Positions 22,784 through 33,537 of a stretch of DNA of 64,000 bases are shown here, one piece after another. The translations under genes were made by a program, and so were the position numbers. This stretch comes from Mariannaea sp. PMI_226 (taxonomy: Eukaryota > Ascomycota > Sordariomycetes > Hypocreales > Nectriaceae). The notes beneath the pieces are model-generated. The model worked only from the letters and a program-made list of their open reading frames with translations, did no database searches and was not told where the DNA came from. The stretch covers positions 2,914,001 through 2,978,000 of the forward strand of contig JANFOG010000002.1 of assembly GCA_024336345.1 (NCBI GenBank), written 5' to 3'. How positions within the stretch are numbered: position 1 is the stretch's first letter; every line of letters starts with the position of its first letter.

Positions 22784-23537
22784 TCTGTCATGAACGGGCT
22801 AGAAACGATGCTGTACTATTACGGGAATGAGCGAAGAATCCACCAGATATGTTCTTGGATGTGCTCGGTCAATGCGAGCAAAAGACAGTCTTCTCCCCTG
22901 GTGGGGGAATAGTCTTGGATGCTAATACTTTTGGATAACTTTTGACTTTGTATAGAAGCATGTACGGGCTAGATCTCAATAGATAATTCAAATAATTCTC
23001 ATTCATCTGGCTATTCCCCAAATTTCGAGTCCATTCAGTATGTACCAAGGGGCAATGCGATTGCCACTAAACTGGCTCCATTCATCAACATTTTCACGAG
23101 TGAGGGGAGTGGATGTATATTTTAGTATAATTTTGTCAAAATATGAGCAATCTGATTCCACAGATATCTAAATACCAGTACCAGACGGTAGAAGCGTTGT
23201 ATGCGTATCCTATCCAGCTTGCATTTCGCTTTTGTGAAAGAGCCAAAAAAAAATATCATCTACCATACGGGTATTACAATTGTACATTCCGATCCGCACT
23301 GAAAGAAAAGAAAGGGAAAAAGAAAAAGAAAAGCCTAACAAATCTTATGAAGGAAAAAAAATTGCAAATGATTTCAACCGTGAACGCCTCTGCCGGCTTG
23401 ATCCCAACGACCCATATGAAATGAGGATAAAAAAGAAATGAGGAATAATGAAAAATGGACAAAGAAGAAAAAAAGAAGCACAAGGGCCCCATTATTCGCA
23501 CATGGGAATTTTCAGCGGTGGGGGATATCTGCTGAGC
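22784..23537. other. Convergent spacer between the phosphatase and the ammonium transporter
   Basis: This interval should hold both 3'UTRs. It is AT-richer than the flanking genes, with A-runs near 23245-23255 and 23304-23360. No gene is seen. Confidence 0.6.
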
Positions 23538-25308
23538 TTATGCAGATTTCTCGTTCACCGATGGGGCCTTTTCCACGGAGCCAGATTTCGTCACACCGTT
23601 GTCGTCGGACATGCTGGGAGTGTGCATCATGGATTGGTGCTCTTGGATGCCGTGGGTGGGCTCAAGGCCATCACCATCTTCGGCCGGCTCGTCGCGATGA
23701 GGGCTCCAGGCCAGGAAGTCACGGCGGACCTCGACGTAATCGTACGAGAACTCGCCATGCTGGTCGTCGTCCATTCCGAGGAGCTCAGCCTCCTCAGAGG
23801 CGCGGAGCTTGAGACCTGGTACCAGGTCGATGGCCTTGGCGATGATGGCAGACATGACGAAGGCGTAGGCGGCACCGGAAACGATGACAGCAATCTGCCA
23901 GCCGAGGAGAACGTAGTTGCCGTCGAGGAAGCCACCGATGGCACCGGTGTTGACACCGTCGAGGCCGATGATAGTGCCGGAGGCGAAGAATCCGTTAAAG
24001 ATGAGACCAACAATGCCACCAACGCCGTGTTCGGCAAAGACATCGAGAGAGTCGTCGATACGGACCATAAACTTGACTATATTGAGTATCACGTATTAGT
24101 TTTGGAAGCTCCACAAAAAGCAAGAAGAAAAGGGGAAAAAAAAAAAAGGAGGGTGAACTCACTCTTGGTGGCAAAGTTACAGGCAACACCAGAAACGATA
24201 CCAAGAATGATAGATGCCCAGGGAGTGATGAAACCAGAGGCAGGAGTAGCAGCGACCAGACCAGAAATAGTGCCAGAGCACCAACCGACCATGGACCACT
24301 TGCGGGCAAGGCGGTAATCGAGTAGGCACCAAGTCATGGCAGCGAACATGCCAGTGAGGCAAGAGTTCCAGCAGGCCATGGCAGCTCGCAAGTTGGCACC
24401 GAAGGCAGAGCCTCCGTTGAAGCCGAGCCAGCCGAACCACAGAAGGATAGTGCCGAGAGTGATGAGCGAGATGTTGTGAGGGCGGAAGTTCATCATCATC
24501 TTCTCATTGCGGCGTCCGAGAACCCAAGAGTAGGCAAAAGCAGACATGCCGGAGCCGATTTCGACGGGCACACCACCAGCATAGTCGAGGACGCCGTTCT
24601 TGAAGGCCCAGCCGTTGGGGTTCCAAACCCAGTAAGCCATGGGGCAGTAGACGAGGGTGGCCCAAAAGAAGACAAAGACCATGCTAGGAACGACGCGGCC
24701 ACGCTCAGCAACAGCGCCGACGGTGAGAGCGCCAGTCACTGAGGCAAACATGAGCTGGTAGAGCGAGTATAGGAGGCCGGGAACGAGAGGTGAGCCGACG
24801 GAGGGTGCGCCCAGGACCTTGCGGAGGGCGAAGTGCTTGAGATCGCCGATGTATGCGTTGCCGGAGGATTGGGAGAAAGCGAGCGAGTATCCCCAGAAAT
24901 ACCACTGGAATACCATGACGGAAAAGGACATCATGACCACCCATAGCATGGAGAGGGCCGACTTTCTTCGAGCGAGACCAGAGTACAGGAAGGCGATTCC
25001 GGGAACCATAATGAGGACCAGACATGCGCAGATGAGAATGAAGGCCTGGTCACCAGATTGGTACCATTGGTTCAGGTTTGTGGTTGCTATAGGAGGGAAG
25101 AAATCAAATGTCAGTATTCACACTTTTTCAAAAACGTTCATCTCTTTCTCATTTCTTTGGGATATTTTTCTTTCTCGAAATGATGGCAAGTGGATGTGTA
25201 TGTGAAATGTGTGTGTAAGTGAGGTGTGGTAAACATACTGGAATCTCCGCCAGTGTTTTCGTCTGTCCCGTTAAAGACGGTCGGCGCACCGACTGTAGAA
25301 TACGACAT
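23538..25308 (-). CDS. MEP/Amt-family ammonium transporter, Glu variant (510 aa)
   Basis: Three exons, in transcription order 25308-25239, 25086-24163 and 24076-23538, join in frame; the introns are 152 and 86 nt. The product is an ammonium channel/transporter of the plasma membrane, with about 11 helices. The N-terminus WYQSGDQAF, the family signature region DYAGGVPVEIGSG (191-203) and HGVGGIVG (from H348) are typical. The second pore histidine is present (H348). The first twin-His position is occupied by E199, as established for the yeast Mep1/Mep3 group and unlike Mep2. The cytosolic C-tail has the conserved SEEAELLGMDDDQHGE stretch and then a Ser-rich end. Fungal MEP genes are normally induced under nitrogen limitation by GATA factors. 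Eight HGATAR words lie 0.65 to 1.25 kb upstream. The start ATG at 25308 is in good context and gives the usual short extracellular N-terminus. Confidence 0.96.
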
Positions 25309-25955
25309 GATGGGCGTCGATTATGAGAGAATCGTCGAGTGGATGGTTTTATTCGGTCCGTATGAGGGCGGATGAAGGTGTGTTTTTTTCTTTGGCGGAG
25401 GTTACAATGTTCGTAGGAGGGAAATCAAGAGTGAAAAGGCCGGTCTCGGGAGTTGATTTTCTGTCTCAGGTTCCTTATCCGTCGTTATTTTTTTTTAAAG
25501 TATTATTCACGGCGAAGCAGATGGTCGAGAGGTATTGGAAGTCAAATCATAAAGTTTTTATGTTCCTGATGAGACAAGAGAGGGAGGAGTAAAGAATAGT
25601 TCAGTTGATCTCGCTGGGACAATGGATGAGAATGGAATAGGTTCGAGAGATCGAGGACTGATTGTATTGTTGTTGTAAGTTTGAGTGGAGTTAGGGGAGT
25701 AAAGGGAGAAAGGAGGGGGAATATGAAGAATATCAAGGAAGAGGATCAAGGAGGAGGATGAAAGACGTTAGATGATATTCAAGATGAAGGGAAGAGAGGA
25801 GGGGGGGTGGGAAAGACGAAGTAAGAGATGGGGACGAGTCTATATAACAAGAATCCACGTCCAAGACAAGACAGGTGTAAGAGTCTGTTCCCTACCGGTC
25901 ATGGTCCGAAGGGGATAAGGAAATAAGACGAAAAAAAAAAAGAAAATCAATTTAA

Positions 25956-26550
25956 AGATAAAAATAATAATAACTACAGTGTGGGTAGCAAGACGAAGAG
26001 AGACATGGGACAAGCCCAAAGCCACGCGTGGGCAAGGGGATGAGGAAGGGCGCCGCTTGCAGAACCCTGGGAACAAGGCAAAGCAAGCAAGGGAATAAAG
26101 CGACCACCTGGCAGCGAGAGCGGTATCTGCACCGCACTGGGGCACTGTACCATACTGTAGAGGAGGGATAGATAGGCTTGCTTCCGGTGCCAAAAAGTGT
26201 GGTCATCAATCAACGTGGGCAAGGCAAAAAGCTGATAGATAGCTAAGGTAAGGTAAGGTAATTACTCTACCAGATGTAGGTACCTCAGGTAGGTACCAGA
26301 GATAGGGCGTGGCTGTATGTACCTACCGTACACAATCTTGTTTTTTTTTTTTAATTGGGGCTGGTCGATGTGATACCCGAGATCAAATCAACCACAGTCA
26401 CTGGTGAATGGAGTGAAAGCGTAGCATAACCAGATGGACACATAGTTTAACGGAGTACGTACCTCGAGATAGAGATAGCGATACCCCCGCCCCCCCTTCC
26501 ACTTTCGGAAGCATGGATCCAATGGATTTGGATGGGGTGTGTATCTATCA
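25956..26550. promoter_or_regulatory. Cluster of eight HGATAR (GATA-factor) words upstream of the ammonium transporter
   Basis: Matches to HGATAR on either strand are at 25956, 26170, 26233, 26237, 26300, 26467, 26473 and 26545. By base-composition arithmetic about two are expected in 600 nt. AreA/Nit2-type GATA activators of nitrogen genes bind such sites, often paired as here. Distance to the start codon is 0.65 to 1.25 kb. Confidence 0.5.
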
Positions 26551-26662
26551 GGTGTGGAGGAGGATCCCCCAACTCCAACCTGGCAAAGAGATCATCACTA
26601 GACGGGGAGAGAGAGAGACAGGTAAGAAATAAAGGGAAAAAAGTTAGACTAAACATTTAGGT

Positions 26663-26693
26663 CATAATAATAATAATTATTATCATTATTATG
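26663..26693. repeat. AT-rich inverted repeat (potential hairpin)
   Basis: An imperfect palindrome of ATAAT/ATTAT units about 30 nt long lies between CAT and ATG ends. It is non-coding and 1.4 kb upstream of the ammonium transporter start. Confidence 0.75.
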
Positions 26694-26952
26694 GAATTCT
26701 TTTCCATACTCACGAATATATTCTAATTGGTATTGTTTTCTTTCCTCTCCTTTGACTTATACGTCTACAAACGTATCAAGCCGGCTCATCCAAGTCGGCT
26801 CAATACGTACGTTACGCAAACCTTCTCCGGCTTCACTGTTAACCATTTTCTCCTTTTGTTGAGAGAGGAGAAAAAAATTTTAAGCGAAAGAAAACGAAAA
26901 AGAACCCAGGAAGAAAACAAATAATCATGGGGGTTACCTGAACTGTTTCTCT

Positions 26953-26964
26953 CCCCCCCCCCCC
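26953..26964. repeat. C12 homopolymer
   Basis: Twelve consecutive C residues are followed by further C and G runs to about 26994. The segment can fold back C-run to G-run. Confidence 0.85.
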
Positions 26965-29172
26965 TTCCCCCGGTCCTCCCGCCGGGGGGGAGGGAGTTTG
27001 TGTCCGCAGTTCTCCCCAGAAGAATGGGCGAACCCCTGCTTCTCAACCTTGAAACTTCGGGGATGCCCGCGAGATTCATGAGTCGGGGTTTTATTTTCAA
27101 TTTAAATTTCTTTCGGTTTGGTTTTTTTTTGTTTTCTTTTCTTGGTCTCCTTCCATCAGGCCGTCACTCGGTTCGTTCTATCTCTCCGTCCGAGTTCTCG
27201 CTTTTCATTGTGTTATGGAATCGTATTTGCTGCCCCATGTTAGCAGAATGGAGGTTCATCTATTTATCTATCTCCCATCTAATCTCACAGGGGCCATGAA
27301 TTGAACGTCGGTGCTTGATTGAAGTTGTTAATTGTTGTATTCATTTTCTTCTTTTTTTTTCTTCTCTTATTTTTATCACTCTGCTACCTTGTGTCCTTTG
27401 TGGCGTTCTTTGATAAGATCCCGTCCCTCGTTGTCTCATCAGCCTTTGTCAGCTGTTCTGTCTACACACACTTTCGGTGGCGTTTCACGACTCGGTAACA
27501 TGACAAGATTTCTACTGTCTGTTTCCTGTTTCTTGTCTCCTGAGTACCCAGCTTTCCAGTGAGCATTGGTGGGTTGAGTGACGTATTGAAAGAAAGGATG
27601 AGATGTAGATGGTGTATATGGTTTTCATCTCAATTATATGTTGCCTTCTCTCCGGAATTTACTACAACGTTAAACGGATCTCCTGAGATTCTCTCCCTCT
27701 AGCTTATGCATGTATTTCCGGAAATGGGGGATGAAGGAGGGTCGTGTGTTCATGTGTGTTCAGTTACAGTAACCATACGCAAGGTAGTCTACTTCACATG
27801 TGAGAAACATCCACGCGCTGATATGGAGGCTTCATTGTGTCCAAAGGAGAGGGGGAAAGAAACACCAATTCCTTGGAGAAGCGACGCCTGTTTATCGGTG
27901 GCGCCGTTGATGTGTGATGGAGATTTGCTCCCCACGAACCCAGTTGCCCGAGGCGCTCTTGGCGTGGTTCACTTGAACTTGGGGGTTTTGGTGCCCCAAT
28001 ATTAATGAGGAGATGTAAAAGTGGAATGAACGAAAAGGACTGGACAATGGCCTTCAAGTCTTGCAAAGTTTGGGAGGAGAGGGGGGGGGACCGACCAAAA
28101 ACTAAGTGAGATAAACTTGCATGATGATGATGGTGATGGTGATAATATGCAGGCAAGGGGGAAACGGCAGTGGACAGAACACGACCAACTCTAAAGCCAA
28201 ATCCCACGTGCAAAGATTGGCTTGCGTCTCGGTCTGGGGAAAGTTTCCAGCTAAGTTACATAGTATGATAGCTGGATGCAAGAAAATGGTTTGACTAACT
28301 AACCAGGTCTCAACCTGGATGTTCTCCATGATCTGATGCTCAGCTCGACTTTACCTTTGGGAGGGGGGGCTTTCTGCTAGATAGTGTGATAGAGCAATGA
28401 GGTCAACCATTTACTTACAAGTTTTGCTATCTACAGGTGTGTCTTGGCATTCTTAAGTAAACAGATAGGACTCCCGTTACGTGTCAACGCGGAGAAGATA
28501 ATCAGTCATGTCAAATGAGCTTTTACCTGATCTGACTATCTATGAGTTGATCTGCGTTGTTCACCTATGGGTGGGGAGGAGGGAGAGGAGACCATGGAAG
28601 TCACCTGCGTGTGGCGCAGACCGGGGCTCAGGATGTACATTCGCGGGGAGACGACTGCATTACACATTGCCCAGAGTAACAAGAAGTCCAGCCTGCTTCC
28701 AATCCCCTGTCGTTTATTTTTTTTTTTCTCCGCCTACCCCCTTGGTTCTCTTCAAAGACAAGCGTCATCGTGGGCTCTCTCCATGTTCTCGGGCCCTGAG
28801 CCGTCAGCTCGAGCTGTTAGTCGGGATCTCCTCTCCCTCGGGATCCCTCCCCCGTTCCCCCTCCCAAAAAAAATAGGCCCGGTCAGGCCGTCCGAATTTC
28901 TCCGATTGTATTGGTCGCGAGAAAGGGAATACTGTGCCGTGGCGTAATAATGGAGTGGGCTTTCCTTTGATCCATCACAGTGTGAAGTGTTGCACACGAA
29001 GGAAGATTGACTGATGCATTGATTGATTGATTGATCTAATGAAATTTCTCGATGGAATTGTGGTACACAGGTACCGGTATCGGCAGGCTCGCGCACATGA
29101 GTTTGTCCACATGAAGGCCATCACATTGCTAAACTATCTCATGAAAATGTGGCTTTTGTGATTTTGTGTTCC

Positions 29173-29203
<31 letters not shown>

Positions 29204-29204
29204 G
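29173..29204. repeat. T10-G22 homopolymer junction
   Basis: Ten T are followed directly by twenty-two G, then AGGGG. This is the longest G run in the window and a strong candidate for G-quadruplex formation; it is also a likely site of length error in sequencing. Confidence 0.9.
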
Positions 29205-30653
29205 AGGGGCGAGAAAGGGAACCAGAGGAGATAATTGTAGACCACATGATTGGCTTTCCTGCAACAATGGACGGAACATCATTATGTATGTCTCGATGGT
29301 GATGATGCATTGTACATGGCGTTTGTGGTTTCTTGGTGGCCAATGACGGACAGATCAGCGAAATAGGGCTTGCAGCTGCATGTCTTTTGGAATGATCACG
29401 AGGGAAAAAGTCAAGTAATTCTTGATTAGTGCCTGAAACAGACATACCAGCAAGCCTCTCTCTCCATGCGATAACGTGTCTGGTGGGTGTTATGGAATAG
29501 GTACCAGAGTAGGTAGGCAGACGGTACTGAGACCAGAAATATCATACGTACGTAGTAGGAGGGCAGAAGATACAGTACAGGTTCTCCGGTACTCCGTGGA
29601 TTGCTGTTGTAGTAATTCCAGCTGGTCAGGCATCATCAAATGGCTCGGGAGAGGTACATACCATAGTAGTAAAACGCGGGAGGTGGCAATTCCCCCCCTT
29701 CCCTTCCCAAAGGCACAGCAAAACAAGGTCTCGGTCAAAATATGAATCGATAAATTACTGTACTTGCCTGGGTACCTAACATATGTATCATCAGAAGCTG
29801 ATTCAAAATTCCTTTGACATACCTCCATTCATCAGACCCCAAAGATAAGGAAACCAAGATCTTGGAGCACTGATTGGCCAATGCAGCCTTATCGGGACGC
29901 CACCCAAAACAGAAAAAGAGCTGGAGCCCGTGCTCGAACCAAAGGAAAATCTTTCAGCCCTCACACCCTCCTTACAATCCCACCCCCCTTCCATTTCCCC
30001 TTCTTCTCCGCCTATTCTTCTCCACTCGATGCAACCGCTTCTTGACTCTCTCTCTGTCTTGACTCTCCCTCGTTTCGAAGATCTAAGGCTGCGAGTGTGT
30101 GAGTGTGTGTGAGCGTGTGTATGTCTCTCTCTGGCTATTTCATTTTCCACCTGGATCTTTTTCCCCTTCTCATATAGGCTCACAACACAGTTGTAAGCAG
30201 TGCTACAGATCTCATTCTCCCCCATTGTACCCTACAGGAGAAGAATCCCCCCCCCCCCTCCAACCCACTACAGAAGGCTTCTTTTTTTTCAGTCTGCTTT
30301 GCACCACTCCGATGCAGCTTCACAAAAAACAACATGAATAAGCAGCCAAACGGGTATTACGGAGTAGTGTACCTACATATCCCATCCAACCTAATGCACC
30401 TACATATCAGTGGGAACTCGAATGCCGGCCCACGATTCTAAAATAGAGTCCATGCTTGACACACACTCTCTCTGTGTAGTATATCCCCTTGTCCCTTTCT
30501 CATTCGTCCTTTTCCCCTTTCGTTCATTTTTGAATGCACCAACGCCGCACCCCAGACAACAACTAAGCCTTTATTGGTAGTATCGCAGTCAGGGTCCCCA
30601 TGTGGGGGAAGAAATTGAAACAAGGGCGCGTTCCCCAAAATCCTTTTTTTGTC

Positions 30654-30669
30654 TTTTTTTTTTTTTTTT
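30654..30669. repeat. T16 homopolymer
   Basis: Sixteen consecutive T residues lie in a spacer, after an upstream T7 run. Confidence 0.9.
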
Positions 30670-31579
30670 CGTACTCCCCCCCCTCCCAGGTACCATTCAA
30701 TGACGCAAAAGAATGAATAAAATCATTATTTCAACTAATTGCTAACATCCCAAAGACGGCCATCCACAGCTGCCCGGTAGATAGATAACCTGGGATCTGA
30801 GCCGAACAACACCACACACACACACACCCCTTTCCTCTTACCCTTCCTTCTTCCTCCCCCCCCCAAACCCTTGATCGGGGACCCGATCGAGGCCAATCGC
30901 CAGCTCTCGTTCCGAGCATTGAACTCCCAAGTATGAACGGTCTTTGACCGAACCGTCTGTTCTGCGCCGCGAGGTGAGTCGTCCCTTACCACGAATCTCA
31001 CCATGGGCGCGGTGTTGAGCTCCCGCTCGTGAATAAAAAAAGAAGGAGAAGAAGAAAAAAAAAACCCAACCCATGAAATTATCTCTCCTATTATTCTCGG
31101 TGTAAGGAAGGTCATTGCGCATATGTGTTCATGTATTACGGTGTAGCCAGCAACGTTCAGCTTGATTGGAATCTCATCATCATGTCCTCCCTCACCATCA
31201 GGCTTGACAACACCCCTGGTTGTAACGGTACTTACGAAAGTGAGAGAGACAGGTCAGAAGGAGTAGGTTCGTCGGTGCAAAGTAATCTGTAATGTAGTAA
31301 ATGTATGTCCGCAGTACGTAGTGCGTAGTAGCATTTCCCCGACCTGCACTCCGCTCTTCCTCCCGCTCTCTTCCGCACCCCAGAGACGCACCCATATTCA
31401 TGCATAGGTATGAATGTACAAATTAGCAAGAGGGCTATGTTGCGAATGGAGCCATCTTTAAACATGCTCCGCCATTTGGTCGAAGAACTACGCCCAAAAA
31501 AACTACTTCATCCACTCGCCCGTCTCCACGCGGCAGCAACGCCGGCACTCCCGCTCTCCGCTCCCCATTCACTTCTTGG

Positions 31580-31601
31580 CTCTCTCTCTCTCTCTCTCTC
31601 T
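31580..31601. repeat. (CT)n microsatellite
   Basis: Eleven CT units lie in a spacer. Confidence 0.9.
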
Positions 31602-32400
31602 TCCTGTCTGGCCGTGATCATCATGATCAGGGCTTTTTGCCACGACAGGAGGCAGGAAGGCCCTTTCATCTCGCTCCCGTAATCTGATGGCTAGGGGGGA
31701 GAATCGAACAATCCAGGCCACGGGCACCGGCCCGTGCAGGTCTTTTCTCGCCTGTTGTTGACCGAGACACTGTCTTGTCATACCACGCTGCTTCACCTTG
31801 AGCCTTGCCCCCCGTTGAAACAAATGGCATCAACCTGCAAGCACTAGCCATTGGATGCCAAGAAGCGGGCATGTGAATGGCAGGTGGCAGGTAACTTGAG
31901 CACAGGGCATTTTGAAGACAATAAATTAGTACGTGCAATTACTCGACGCACCTGTCAACATGCTCTCTCTCTCTTACTTCCGAGGTTAAAGAAGACGAAA
32001 AAAAAAAAAACCAACCCTGGCCAGGCTGGTTTTCGTCAGAGAGCAAGCAGAGAGAGCAAAAGCACTTACATAGCACTGTACGTCCTCCACATGCACCCTT
32101 GTACATTACAGCCCGGTATCTGAAAATACCCCATGCCCAAGAAAAGCCAAGCATTAGAGAACCACTTGAGCCGCTTCCCCCTCCCGTGGCGCCGGTCCAT
32201 GCCAAGTCAAAAACTTCGTCTAATCTGTAGGGTTCTCAATCTTATCTGCCAGGACCACCTGGCCAATCACAGCCAGCCCTTCTGTCTGTCAACACAAATT
32301 CCAACTCGTCATCGTTCGGCTGACTCATTCCCTCACCCCCTCCCCGTTTCTAGAAGCCCTTTTCTTCCTTCTTCTGCCTGCACCCCCCATTCCCCCCCCA

Positions 32401-32425
32401 ATGGCCGACCCATGGCCGACCCATG
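32401..32425. repeat. 11-nt tandem duplication (ATGGCCGACCC)
   Basis: Two perfect copies and a partial third of an 11-nt unit are seen. Confidence 0.85.
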
Positions 32426-32693
32426 GCTGTTCTCGATGCCCAACCAGGACAAAGCTCTTCCAGGCTCGGCTTCTCTCTCTCCCAACCCGAACCCCCCAAA
32501 TCATGCTATGGTAGATGCTGCTCTACTGCGGTGTCTCGTGGTATCTATTTCTCTTATTCTTTTCCGTTTTTCACCCCCGGAGACATGCTTTCCCACCTTT
32601 TCCCAGCAACCCCGAAGATAATCTTTCTCCACACTCGCAATCCGGAGTACTTCGTACACAATAATAGTTGTCACCATTCCCGAGCCTCCCGAT

Positions 32694-32709
32694 CCCCCCC
32701 CCCCCCCCC
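32694..32709. repeat. C16 homopolymer
   Basis: Sixteen consecutive C residues lie in a pyrimidine-rich spacer. Confidence 0.9.
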
Positions 32710-33537
32710 ATTCCCCTCCGGTACTCCGTCTTCCGTTCCCCGGTATCATAATATATCCCTTCCCTCCCGTTTCATACTCAACGTCATCGCCAAGCATATC
32801 GCCAAAACATTTGGCATCAGTCAATGCCTATCTCTTCTTGTGGTTTATCAAGAGGGGGGGGGGATGAAATGATCATACGCACTCTTCCACATTGTTGGCT
32901 ACTATTAACAAAATCGAGCACTCATAACCTACCGGTATACTCGTGACACATTTTCTTTCCCCTACTAACAGTAACTCCCCTCTAACTTATTTTATCACCT
33001 AAATATCGGCTTGCGGGGCCATCGCTTATTGCAGGCACGGCATTTACCTGCCTACACTACGGATTCCCGTGAACTGCAAGCGATTCTTTCCGATGAGCCC
33101 ACAATGTTGTAGGGGCGAGTATTGATTAGTTTCTTGTGATCCTCTCCGAAATATGTATGTATTGTCAACACGCTGCCTTATGGATATCCCGTAATCCACC
33201 GCTGTTGATTTGGTAAATATGTACACTTATAAGTATGTGTCGCGCCTTGGCACACACGCCTCATCCCGGATTCAGTTCCACTCGACCTAAAGATTCCAAC
33301 ATCCAGGCCACCGAGGAATAAGCAATCCTGAAATCCAGCGGTGCAGTTCAGATGCTAGAGCAGCCGTCCAAAAGTAACGGGTATCGATTAACAAGAATCA
33401 AAGTAAATCAAAATACCGTCTCTTCCATAGCAAAATGTGGTTTCCTCCCCCCGCTGAACTAAGAATAGACACTAGAGAGTAATCAATGTTCGCTTTCGTT
33501 TCAAACGCCTTCCCGAGCCATATCCATATCCCTCACA

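Larger units (their letters stand above)
25309..33537. other. 8.2-kb gene-poor region, 5' side is the ammonium transporter promoter
   Basis: I find no protein gene, tRNA or recognisable transposon. The left 1.3 kb is the transporter promoter with a cluster of HGATAR words (25956-26550). The rest is rich in homopolymers and microsatellites: an AT hairpin (26663-26693), C12 (26953), T10G22 (29173-29204), T16 (30654), CT (31580), C16 (32694) and an 11-mer duplication at 32401. Palindromic words of the TACGGAGTA type are at 26451, 29589, 30358, 32643 and 32721. The frame at 32133-32621 (162 codons) is Pro/Ser-rich, pyrimidine-driven and unsupported. Long non-coding transcripts cannot be ruled in or out. 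Confidence 0.55.
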
